From positions 1-24,439 of the forward strand of contig CAUHLX010000003.1 in the NCBI GenBank assembly GCA_959606705.1: a DNA stretch of 24,439 nucleotides. Reading direction: 5' to 3'. The notes below the pieces were generated by a model, which ran no database searches, was not told where the DNA came from, and saw only the letters and a list, made by a program, of their open reading frames with translations. The stretch comes from an uncultured Bacillota bacterium. GTDB taxonomy: Bacteria > Bacillota > Clostridia > Peptostreptococcales > Anaerovoracaceae. The stretch's first letter is position 1. Each line of letters starts with the position of its first letter. A program made the translations under genes and the position numbers. Below, piece by piece: positions 8,284 to 15,191 of this stretch.

Positions 8284-8746
8284 GATCGTTCAGCTCGATG
8301 ATACATTCGATTTCCACAGGCAGATTGTCCGGTAGAGAGTAGATTCCTACCGCAGAACGGGTGGGCTTGCCTACTTCCTCCCCGAAGACTTCGATCAGGA
8401 AATCGGTGGCGCCGTTGGCTACGGCGGGCTGATCGTAAAACCCTTCCTCGCTGGCTACGAATACCAGAAGCTTTACAAAGGAACGGATTACATCCAGCGT
8501 TTGAAAACGATCCTGAATCAGAGCCAGAATGTTGAGCATGGTTCTTCGGGCGTATTCGCGGCCCTCCTCTACACTGACCTCTTTTCCCAGCTTGCCTCGG
8601 GGCTGCTCCTCCGGAACGTCGGCGCAGGAGCCGGAAACGTAAAGCAGGTTTTCCCCGAACTCCTTGATACTCACGTAGCTGCCGCCTTCCTCCGGGACGG
8701 GAGGCAGTGCATACCCTTTTTGCTTTAACACATCATTAAAACTCAT
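8270..8746 (-). CDS. RidA (YjgF/YER057c/UK114) family enamine/imine deaminase
   Basis: 158-aa protein with the RidA C-terminal signature: KPTRSAVG with the substrate-carboxylate Arg130, then LPVEIE with Glu145, spaced 15 residues apart as in RidA. The N-terminal part is longer than classical RidA (about 128 aa), as in YjgH-like subgroups. RidA proteins hydrolyse reactive 2-amino-acrylate/crotonate-type intermediates released by PLP enzymes, so co-transcription with a PLP dehydratase makes sense. The start is the ATG at 8746 with AAAGGAGAGG just upstream; the ATG five codons earlier lies before that site and is rejected. First gene of the operon, about 43 nt after the predicted sigma-54 start site. 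Confidence 0.9.
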   Translation of the reverse strand: MSFNDVLKQKGYALPPVPEEGGSYVSIKEFGENLLYVSGSCADVPEEQPRGKLGKEVSVEEGREYARRTMLNILALIQDRFQTLDVIRSFVKLLVFVASEEGFYDQPAVANGATDFLIEVFGEEVGKPTRSAVGIYSLPDNLPVEIECIIELNDHERI

Positions 8747-8800
8747 GGCCTCTCCTTTCATTTTTTACTACTGTTTTATGGATACACTTTTATATAATAA

Positions 8801-8815
8801 GCAAGCAATGTGCCA
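8801..8815 (-). promoter_or_regulatory. Sigma-54 (-24/-12) promoter of the nine-gene operon
   Basis: On the minus strand the sequence is TGGCAC-ATTGC-TTGC, matching the TGGCAC-N5-TTGC consensus at all ten specified bases, with GG and GC correctly 10 bp apart. An AT-rich stretch follows. The predicted start is near 8789, leaving about 43 nt of leader before the ridA-like ATG. The divergent neighbour encodes a sigma-54 activator, which strongly supports function. Confidence 0.92.
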
Positions 8816-8857
8816 AAATAATTATAATCGTCAAACCATTCAAATTTCTTTGGTATT

Positions 8858-8880
8858 TGTTTCCGGAATGTTTGGAAACA
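8858..8880. promoter_or_regulatory. Candidate activator-binding site (enhancer) for the sigma-54 promoter
   Basis: Inverted repeat TGTTTCC-N9-GGAAACA, seven perfect base pairs on each side, centred at 8869. It lies about 80 bp upstream of the predicted sigma-54 start, the usual range for an activator enhancer. The 8762-9146 gene-free region otherwise holds the sigma-54 promoter and the regulator promoter. That the neighbouring regulator binds here is inference. Confidence 0.6.
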
Positions 8881-9035
8881 GCGAGTTTCATTCCATTCAC
8901 CCGGGCTTCTGCCTCGTTAAAATATTTTTATCGTCAAGAGAACTTTCAAAAATCGATTGGATTTCCTTTCACCTGACTTCGTTTTAACTCACTCACCCAC
9001 GGGCTAAAAAAGATTGGCCGCCGCAGGAAGATCTT

Positions 9036-9047
9036 TCTTTGCAAAGA
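9036..9047. repeat. 12-bp perfect palindrome just upstream of the regulator promoter
   Basis: TCTTTGCAAAGA is a perfect palindrome ending 5 bp before the -35 element of the regulator promoter. It could be an operator for control of the regulator gene, but no second copy was seen and chance occurrence is possible. Confidence 0.35.
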
Positions 9048-9052
9048 CGGGT

Positions 9053-9080
9053 TTTACTGAAGGGATCAATCTGGTATAAT
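9053..9080 (+). promoter_or_regulatory. Sigma-A promoter of the sigma-54 activator gene
   Basis: Extended -10 TGGTATAAT (TATAAT at 9075-9080) with a -35 like TTTACT at 9053-9058 and a 16-bp spacer. The start would be near 9087, giving a 60-nt leader. This also argues against any protein start upstream of 9087. Confidence 0.75.
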
Positions 9081-9146
9081 GAACGCCAACGGACGGTAAG
9101 GTATCATAACGCAATCACGCGAAAGAGGATGGAGGCGGAACGAGAC

Positions 9147-10544
9147 ATGACGAAGCAGACTTGGCAGACAAAACCGATCAACGAATTGAACTACGAAACC
9201 TTCTTTTCCATCATCGATGTCATGTACGATGAGTTATTGATTGTGGATGACAATTACAATATCGTATACATCAACAAGGCCTGCTCCCGCCATTATGGCT
9301 GTCCGCCGGAGGATATGATCGGGAGATCGTTTTTGGAGCTGATCGACAACGGCTGGTGGGAGCCTTCCATCCTGCCGGTGGTCTATCAGAATAAAAAGGC
9401 CATGGCCATCAAACAGAAAACCTACACGGGGACTCAGCTGCTGACCATCGCCGTGCCTCTGTTTGACGAAAACAATGAGATCAAGTACGTGGTGATGAAC
9501 GTCAGGGACACCATCAACGAGGCGGACCTGTACAATCCGCAGTATATTGCCGAGGCGTGGAAGCCGGACCCGCGTCAGGACCCCATTTATAAAAGTGAAA
9601 TTATGAAGAACGTGTTCGAACTGGCGGCCAAGGTGAGCACGCTGGATACCACCTGCATTCTCACGGGGGAGTCGGGAACGGGGAAAACCATGCTGGCCAA
9701 GTACATGCATGCCCACAGTCCCAGGAAGGAAAAGCCGTTCATCAGCCTGAACTGTGCCAGCCTGCCCAACGAGCTGCTGGAATCCGAGCTGTTCGGTTAT
9801 ACGAAGGGGGCGTTTACCGGCGCCTGTTCCTCGGGGAAGATCGGTCTGCTGGAAGCGGCTAACACGGGGACCATTCTCCTGGATGAAATTTCGGAGCTGT
9901 CCCTGCCCGCCCAGGCCAAGCTGCTGCACGTGTTCCAAGAGAAGGAATACACGCCCGTAGGGAGCACCGTTCCCGTGAGTCTGGACGTGAAGATCATCGC
10001 GGCCACCAACAAAAATTTAAAACGGCTGGTGGCTACGGGGCAATTCCGTGAGGATCTTTACTATCGGCTCAATATCGTAGAAATCTACATTCCGCCTCTT
10101 CGCAAACGAAGAGAGGATATTCCGCTGCTCATCGATCATTTTTTGAGTGAATTCTGCGCCAAATACGGGACGACCCGTCAAATTTCCGATGAGGCGATGA
10201 AGGCGCTGACCAACTTTGAGTGGAAAGGAAATGTCCGCGAGCTGCGGCATTTGATCGAGCGGATGGTGATCACCGCCGATGGCTTGGTCATCGACGTTTC
10301 CCAACTTCCCAAAAGCGTGTTCGGCATCATGGACGTGGATTTTTCCAAGGCCTTCGAGACGCTTGATGATTCGTCTGATTACACCGATCGCATGGAGGCC
10401 TACGAGGCACATTTGGTCCGGGAAGCTTATGAAAAATACGGCTCCTCCCGGAAGCTCGCAGAGGCGCTGTCCATCAGCCAGACCAAGGCCAACAATCTGA
10501 TCCGCAAATACATTCATTCTTCTCAAGAGGAATTTGGAGAATAG
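9147..10544 (+). CDS. Sigma-54-dependent transcriptional activator (PAS - AAA+ - HTH)
   Basis: 465-aa activator. An N-terminal PAS domain (about 15-121) is the likely small-molecule or redox sensor; there is no receiver domain, so it is not a two-component response regulator. The AAA+ sigma-54 interaction domain spans about 145-375: Walker A GESGTGKT at 174-181, the sigma-54 contact loop GAFTGA at 221-226, Walker B TILLDE at 242-247, arginine-finger region FREDLYYRLN at 300-309, and WKGNVREL at 359-366. A Fis/TyrR-like HTH occupies about 418-456. The ATG at 9147 is chosen because GGAGG lies 11 nt upstream and the promoter starts near 9087. It is divergent from the nine-gene operon, whose promoter and that of the CoA-transferase pair carry sigma-54 consensus elements, so it probably controls both. 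The effector is unknown. Confidence 0.93.
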   Translation: MTKQTWQTKPINELNYETFFSIIDVMYDELLIVDDNYNIVYINKACSRHYGCPPEDMIGRSFLELIDNGWWEPSILPVVYQNKKAMAIKQKTYTGTQLLTIAVPLFDENNEIKYVVMNVRDTINEADLYNPQYIAEAWKPDPRQDPIYKSEIMKNVFELAAKVSTLDTTCILTGESGTGKTMLAKYMHAHSPRKEKPFISLNCASLPNELLESELFGYTKGAFTGACSSGKIGLLEAANTGTILLDEISELSLPAQAKLLHVFQEKEYTPVGSTVPVSLDVKIIAATNKNLKRLVATGQFREDLYYRLNIVEIYIPPLRKRREDIPLLIDHFLSEFCAKYGTTRQISDEAMKALTNFEWKGNVRELRHLIERMVITADGLVIDVSQLPKSVFGIMDVDFSKAFETLDDSSDYTDRMEAYEAHLVREAYEKYGSSRKLAEALSISQTKANNLIRKYIHSSQEEFGE

Positions 10545-10545
10545 A

Positions 10546-10574
10546 TTGACAATATTGCGGTGCAGTGTTAAAGT
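10546..10574 (+). promoter_or_regulatory. Sigma-A promoter of the T-box leader and symporter
   Basis: TTGACA (10546-10551), 17-bp spacer, TAAAGT (10569-10574). The -35 begins two bases after the regulator stop codon. Predicted start near 10581, immediately before the T-box stem I. Confidence 0.75.
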
Positions 10575-10580
10575 AAAATA

Positions 10581-10950
10581 CAAATCAATCATGGAGAAAA
10601 GCGTTGACCGGAAACAAGTAGGACCGCAGTGAGTGTGAAAGAGAGCAGCCGGATGGTGAGAGGCGCAGGACACGAATGCCGTTTGAATACATTCCGGAAG
10701 CTGCCCGCCCAAAGGGGCCGTTGGACCAGGGGTTCGTTTCCCGGGAAAACGGACGGTCCCGAGTAGATCGGAGCCGGTTCCCCGCATCCGTTAACATGCT
10801 AGGGTATCGTGTGGGTTTTCCCTGTTTTTCGGACAGGAGACCGCCGCGCCGTACCTGATAAGGTCGGAGTCGTGAGGCTTCGGTAAACTGAGGTGGTACC
10901 ACGGGATCGCAACTCCCGTCCTCTGAATCATCAGAGGACGGGAGTTTTTT
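10581..10950 (+). ncRNA. T-box riboswitch leader, predicted tyrosine-specific (specifier UAC)
   Basis: A tRNA-sensing leader. Stem I: CCGGAA (10608-10613) pairs with TTCCGG (10692-10697), enclosing the AGTA motif (10617-10620) and the distal AGAGAG and GGTGAGAGG elements (10640-10663). The triplet opposite AGTA, in the context GAA-TAC-A, is UAC at 10688-10690, a tyrosine codon. The T-box AGGTGGTACCACGG is at 10891-10904. The antiterminator is GAGG (10890-10893)/CCTC (10920-10923) plus ACGGG (10901-10905)/CCCGT (10915-10919), with the bulge TGGTACC. The bulge UGGU pairs with ACCA, i.e. discriminator A73, as in bacterial tRNA-Tyr. Known mechanism: uncharged tRNA stabilises the antiterminator and the downstream gene is transcribed. 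The T-box call is near certain; the specifier is read by alignment to other T-boxes. Confidence 0.93.
10911..10950 (+). terminator. Regulated terminator of the T-box leader
   Basis: 16-bp perfect stem (10911-10926 with 10931-10946), ATCA loop, then a U-run to 10950. Its 5' arm contains the CCCGT and CCTC segments used by the antiterminator, so the two structures exclude each other. Confidence 0.95.
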
Positions 10951-11024
10951 CGTGCGGATGACCATCCGCGCCTTGATGCGGAGAAACGGTCCCGGAGTGT
11001 ATTTTGGAAAGGAGTTTTTCGATT

Positions 11025-12566
11025 ATGCTGGAAAAGGTACTGCTGCTGCTGCTGTTTTTCGCCGTCACCATCGCGATCGGCATCGTATGCCGGAGACATA
11101 CCACGAACGTGGGAGATTTCGTTCTGGGAGGACGGAACGTAGGCCCCTGGGTCACTGCGTTCGCGTATGGAACCTCCTATTTTTCCGCGGTGGTTTTCGT
11201 AGGCTATGCCGGCCAATTCGGCTGGAATTTCGGCGTGGCCGCCACGTGGATCGGCATCGGAAACGCTTTGATCGGCAGTCTGCTGGCCTGGGTGGTGCTG
11301 GGGCGCCGGACCCGGGTGATGACCAAGCATCTGGAATCGGCCACCATGCCGGACTTTTTCGAGAAGCGGTATGGCAGCAAGGCGATCAAGATCGTGGTTT
11401 CCGTTATCATCTTCGTATTCCTGGTTCCCTATTCGGCATCCGTATACAAGGGACTGTCCGGGCTGTTTTCCATGGCCTTCGACATTCCTTTCGATTACTG
11501 CATCATTGCGATGGCCGTCCTAACGGGGCTGTACGTTGTGCTGGGCGGCTATATGGCCACGGCGATCAACGACATGGTTCAGGGGGTGATCATGCTTCTG
11601 GGGATCGCGGCGATTATCGTCACGGTGGTGGGAGGCCAGGGAGGGCTATCGCAGGCGCTGGCTCAGCTTTCCCAGGTGGAAAGCACAGCGGCTCCGGAGC
11701 TGTCGGGGGCCTATGTCTCCTTTCTCGGGCCGGACCCGGCAGGGCTTCTGGGAGTGGTGATCCTCACCAGCCTGGGGACTTGGGGCCTTCCGCAGATGGT
11801 GCACAAGTTCTACACCATCAAAAGCGAGAAAGCCATCAAAACCGGAACCGTGATCTCCACTGTTTTCGCCCTGATCATCGCGGGTGGTTCCTACTTTTTA
11901 GGGGCCTTCGGACGCTTGTTTTACCAGCCGGGAGAGGCGGGAGCCGTGGCCTTTGACAGCATCGTGCCGGAAATGCTTTCCAAAAGTCTGCCGGACCTGC
12001 TGGTGGGTGTGGTGATTATTTTGGTGCTGTCCGCTTCCATGTCTACGTTGTCGTCTCTGGTGATTGCTTCCAGCTCCACGTTTATCCTGGATTTTCTGAT
12101 GGGGCTTTTTTTCCCGAAGATGGGTCCCCGGAGACAGGTGCTGACCATCAAAGGATTATGCGCCTTCTTCGTGCTGCTGTCCGTCCTGATCGCCATCAAT
12201 CCCAACAGTCTGATCACCACTCTGATGTCCCTTTCCTGGGGTGTGCTCGCGGGATCGTTCCTGGGACCGTTTTTGTTCGGGCTGTTCTGGAAGGGAACCA
12301 CCCGCCTTTCCGTCTGGGCCAGTCTGATTTCGGGAATCGGCATCAATGTGGCAAACCTCTTTTTGAGCTTCACCGCACCTACCACGGCGGGAGCCATCTC
12401 CATCGTGCTGTCTTTGATCATCGTTCCCGTGGTGAGCCTGGTGACACCCAAGCTGCCCCAGGCTAAAGTAGAAGAGGTCTTCCACTGTTATGACGAGACG
12501 GTGAAGGTGGCTCATAAGTTTCATCTGACGGAGGATGAAGACCGCGGGGAGGAGCTGGTGAAATAA
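11025..12566 (+). CDS. Sodium:solute symporter (SSS family), predicted tyrosine-responsive
   Basis: 513-aa membrane protein of the SSS (PutP/PanF) family with about 13 hydrophobic segments. Visible features: GGYMATAINDMVQG in the family-signature region, and ASMSTLSSLVIASSS in the region that forms the sodium site in this family. A hydrophilic tail of about 40 residues ends the protein. The ATG at 11025 is preceded by GGAAAGGAG at 10 nt; the in-frame TTG at 11004 lies inside that site and is rejected. Expression is governed by the T-box leader, so it should rise when tRNA-Tyr is uncharged; tyrosine, or something that supplies it, is the predicted cargo. SSS proteins carry many substrates, so this rests on the riboswitch and not on protein residues. 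No terminator is seen after it. Confidence 0.9.
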   Translation: MLEKVLLLLLFFAVTIAIGIVCRRHTTNVGDFVLGGRNVGPWVTAFAYGTSYFSAVVFVGYAGQFGWNFGVAATWIGIGNALIGSLLAWVVLGRRTRVMTKHLESATMPDFFEKRYGSKAIKIVVSVIIFVFLVPYSASVYKGLSGLFSMAFDIPFDYCIIAMAVLTGLYVVLGGYMATAINDMVQGVIMLLGIAAIIVTVVGGQGGLSQALAQLSQVESTAAPELSGAYVSFLGPDPAGLLGVVILTSLGTWGLPQMVHKFYTIKSEKAIKTGTVISTVFALIIAGGSYFLGAFGRLFYQPGEAGAVAFDSIVPEMLSKSLPDLLVGVVIILVLSASMSTLSSLVIASSSTFILDFLMGLFFPKMGPRRQVLTIKGLCAFFVLLSVLIAINPNSLITTLMSLSWGVLAGSFLGPFLFGLFWKGTTRLSVWASLISGIGINVANLFLSFTAPTTAGAISIVLSLIIVPVVSLVTPKLPQAKVEEVFHCYDETVKVAHKFHLTEDEDRGEELVK

Positions 12567-12576
12567 TACTCGCCTT

Positions 12577-13761
12577 TTAAATAACACCTTGCCTTTGAAA
12601 CGCTCGGATTTCCTCAGGGGTAAAGCCGTGGGTACGGAGGATTTCCTCCGTGTCCTGTCCCAGAAGCGGAGCGCTGCGTTCCAGCTTCGCGGGGGTTTCC
12701 GACAGCTTCATGGGATTGCCGATGGCTTGATACTCGCCTACGCCGTTGTCGTGAAAATCCACTGCCATTTCCCGGGCGAGGATCTGCTCGTTTTCCATGA
12801 TTTCCGGGACCGTGAGCACCGGCGCGTTAGGCGTACCGGAATCGCGGAAGATTTCTTCCAGCTCCGCTTTGGTCTTATCCTTGAAAAATTCGGCGATGAG
12901 GGGAGTGATGGCTTGGTAGTTTCCACAGCGGTCCTCGTTGGTTCGGAACCGCGGGTCTTCCATGAGCTCCTCCATGTGAATGGCCTTGCAGAATTTCGGC
13001 CATCCGGCGTCGCCGGCGATTCCCGCGGAGAAATATCCGTCGGCGCATCGATAGACATCGTAGGGAACCAGAGTTTCCGCGTCGTTGTTGCCGCAGCGTT
13101 TGACGGTCTTGTCCAGCAGGGTGGAGAACAGCACCGGGCTTTCCAGAATTCCGAAGATAGTATCCAGCATGGCGACATCCACGAACTGTCCTTTTCCGGT
13201 GTTGAGCTTGCTATAGTAAGCCATTACTATGCCCAGCGCCATGTACAGCCCGGTGAGATTGTCGCCGATGGCGGGACCCACGCGAGTGGGGAGACTGTCG
13301 GGAAAGCCGGTCATATCCATGATGCCGCTCATGGACTGGACCACGTTGTCGTAGGCGGCCAGCTCTCTGAGCGGACCGTTCTGCCCGAAGCCGGTGAGGG
13401 AAGCGTAGATGATTTCCGGATTGATCCTTCTGACCTCCTCGTATCCCAGCCCTTTTTTCTCCATGGTTCCCACCTTGAAGTTTTCCACCAGAATGTCGGC
13501 TTTCGCGATGAGACGTTTGGCGATTTCCACTCCCTCGGGCTGACTGAGATCCAATTCCATTCCCTGTTTGTTTCGATTGATGGCGGCGTAATAACCGCTG
13601 TGTCCGTTTTTTATCGGGGCCCATTCCCGCGACTGATCCCCCGTGCCTTTGCGCTCTATTTTGATCACCGAAGCACCGAAATCCGCCAGCTGCATGGTGC
13701 AGAAGGGGCCGCTGTACGCCTGGGTGAAATCCACTACGATCACATTTTCCAATACCTTCAT
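12577..13761 (-). CDS. Class III CoA-transferase (CaiB/BaiF family), paralogue 2
   Basis: 394-aa family III CoA-transferase. The start VIVVDFTQAYSGPFCTMQLAD, then GASVIKIERKGTGD (29-42) and ENFKVGTMEKKGL, are typical. The aspartate that forms the acyl-enzyme is most likely Asp167 in RVGPAIGDNLTG, the position of Asp169 in formyl-CoA transferase. The ATG at 13761 has AGGAGG five nt upstream; an earlier in-frame ATG lies before this site. It sits 17 nt after its paralogue and is the last gene of a two-gene operon. It moves CoA between two carboxylic acids, so it could activate the acid made by the aldehyde dehydrogenase of the neighbouring operon. Acid specificity cannot be read. The two subunits may form a heteromer. 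Confidence 0.92.
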   Translation of the reverse strand: MKVLENVIVVDFTQAYSGPFCTMQLADFGASVIKIERKGTGDQSREWAPIKNGHSGYYAAINRNKQGMELDLSQPEGVEIAKRLIAKADILVENFKVGTMEKKGLGYEEVRRINPEIIYASLTGFGQNGPLRELAAYDNVVQSMSGIMDMTGFPDSLPTRVGPAIGDNLTGLYMALGIVMAYYSKLNTGKGQFVDVAMLDTIFGILESPVLFSTLLDKTVKRCGNNDAETLVPYDVYRCADGYFSAGIAGDAGWPKFCKAIHMEELMEDPRFRTNEDRCGNYQAITPLIAEFFKDKTKAELEEIFRDSGTPNAPVLTVPEIMENEQILAREMAVDFHDNGVGEYQAIGNPMKLSETPAKLERSAPLLGQDTEEILRTHGFTPEEIRAFQRQGVI

Positions 13762-13778
13762 TTTTTCCTCCTGTCCGG

Positions 13779-14969
13779 TCAACCTTCTACGACCTGCCGT
13801 TGGTAAAGAGAATCGATTTCACTGTCGCTGAAGCGGAGCTTTCGCAGATATTCCCGGGTGTGTTCTCCCGGCAGCGGGGCGCTGGTCTCCACTGCTCCGG
13901 GTGTGTCCGACAGTTTGATGACAATCCCGGGCATGGTCAGCTTTCCCAGAGCGTGATCGTCAATTTCGATCAGCATCTCTCTCTGCTTCAGCTGTTGACA
14001 TTCCATCGCTTCTTTCACGGTGTAAACCGCGCCGCAGGCCAGCTTGGCTTCTCGCAGGAGTTCCTCGACTTCAAATTTCGAACGGTTGGACAGGGCGGCT
14101 TCGATGGCCTCCTTTAACCCGTTTTCATAGTTCTCCCCTCGAACCTCGTTGGTACGGTATCGGGGGTCGTCGATCAAGCTTTCCATCCCCATCACTTCGC
14201 AGAATTTTCTCCATTGACGATCTGTGGAAATGCCGATGGAGACATAGCCATCCTTCGTGGGAAAGGTATCGTAAGGCGCGATGGAAAGATAGGCGTTGCC
14301 CACACGCTGGGGAACGGTGTGCTGAAGCCCGTAGATGATGGGTGCCGCTTCCAAAATGGAAAACAGGGAGTCCAGGATTGCGATGTCGACTCGCTGGCCC
14401 TGTCCGGTTTTTTTCTTGTGAATCAAAGCCAGATGGATGGCGATGGCCAGATAGACGCCGCTGACCTGATCGCCCAGCGCCGCTCCGACCTTAGTAGGCG
14501 GCCCGTCCGGAAATCCGGTGCGGTCCATGATGCCGCTCATGGCCTGGAGCTGGAGGTCTAAGCCGATTCGTTCCCGCAGGGGCCCGGTCTGCCCGAACCC
14601 GTTCAGGGAAGCATAGATGATAGAAGGGTTGGCTTCCTTTAACACGTCATAGGAAAGTCCCATTCGTTCCATGCTGCCGTATTTGAAGTTTTCGCACACC
14701 ACGTCGGCATCTTTTACCAGCCTCAATATGATTTCTTTTCCCTCCGGTGCGGCGGCGTTCAGACTTATGCTTTTCTTCCCCCGATTCAGGTAGGAAAAAT
14801 ACGCGCTGTTCCCATCCTTGATCGGTTCCCAGTATCGGGCCAGATCGCCGACGCCTTTTCGCTCGATTTTAATGACCTCCGCGCCGAAATCGGCTAACAG
14901 CATCGTTGCCAGACTCCCGGCGTGCGCCTGCGTGAAATCCACTACTTTCACCCCATCTAACGGTCTCAT
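13779..14969 (-). CDS. Class III CoA-transferase (CaiB/BaiF family), paralogue 1
   Basis: 396-aa family III CoA-transferase, collinear with the following gene over its whole length (shared IIYASL.GFGQ.GPLRE at about 117-133 and TGFPD..PT.VG.A.GD at 151-167). Candidate nucleophile Asp167 in KVGAALGDQVSG. Both paralogues keep the aspartate, so neither is obviously inactive. The ATG at 14969 is preceded by GAGGAG. It is the first gene after the second sigma-54 promoter, with about 110 nt of leader. Family members include formyl-CoA transferase, CaiB, FldA, and the two-subunit benzylsuccinate and malate CoA-transferases (BbsEF, SmtAB). Confidence 0.92.
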   Translation of the reverse strand: MRPLDGVKVVDFTQAHAGSLATMLLADFGAEVIKIERKGVGDLARYWEPIKDGNSAYFSYLNRGKKSISLNAAAPEGKEIILRLVKDADVVCENFKYGSMERMGLSYDVLKEANPSIIYASLNGFGQTGPLRERIGLDLQLQAMSGIMDRTGFPDGPPTKVGAALGDQVSGVYLAIAIHLALIHKKKTGQGQRVDIAILDSLFSILEAAPIIYGLQHTVPQRVGNAYLSIAPYDTFPTKDGYVSIGISTDRQWRKFCEVMGMESLIDDPRYRTNEVRGENYENGLKEAIEAALSNRSKFEVEELLREAKLACGAVYTVKEAMECQQLKQREMLIEIDDHALGKLTMPGIVIKLSDTPGAVETSAPLPGEHTREYLRKLRFSDSEIDSLYQRQVVEG

Positions 14970-15089
14970 TTGCGACTCCTCTCTCTTCTCGTTTTAGGTA
15001 TTCCGTTTTGCGGGATTTCCCGGGCGGCTTGCGGTGTGTTCCGACAGGGCCGCGGGAGCTTCTGCCAAACGGTTGCAATGAACACTTAA

Positions 15090-15104
15090 GCAAGTTTCGT
15101 GCCA
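15090..15104 (-). promoter_or_regulatory. Sigma-54 (-24/-12) promoter of the CoA-transferase pair
   Basis: On the minus strand TGGCACGAAACTTGC, a full match to TGGCACG-N4-TTGC. The start is predicted near 15078, about 110 nt before the first CoA-transferase ATG. Together with 8801-8815 it suggests that one activator drives both operons. The rest of the 14970-15300 gap holds only candidate upstream sites and the terminator at 15239-15274. Confidence 0.92.
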
Positions 15105-15191
15105 GACAAAACGGCTCGGACGAATCGCATGTTTTCAACGGAGGATAGAAAATGGAAACGGAAAAATCTCGAAAGGCAAATGAGTGCAAGC

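Noticed and set aside
126..8746. Ectoine/hydroxyectoine degradation (TRAP, EutB-like lyase, aldehyde dehydrogenase)
   Set aside because: No ectoine hydrolase, deacetylase, EutC or transaminase is present, so the match is only partial.
9039..9146. Earlier in-frame start for the sigma-54 activator
   Set aside because: It lies upstream of the predicted transcription start (about 9087) and has no binding site; GGAGG precedes the ATG at 9147.
11004..11024. TTG start for the symporter
   Set aside because: The TTG is part of the sequence TTGGAAAGGAG that serves as the binding site for the ATG at 11025.
10017..11330. Several minus-strand frames covering the T-box leader and regulator 3' end
   Set aside because: They lie opposite a well-supported riboswitch and gene and show no protein family features.
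12577..14969. Carnitine/crotonobetaine reduction (CaiB with CaiA-like acyl-CoA dehydrogenase)
   Set aside because: No CaiT-type BCCT transporter, CaiC ligase or CaiD hydratase here; the families alone are too broad to support it.
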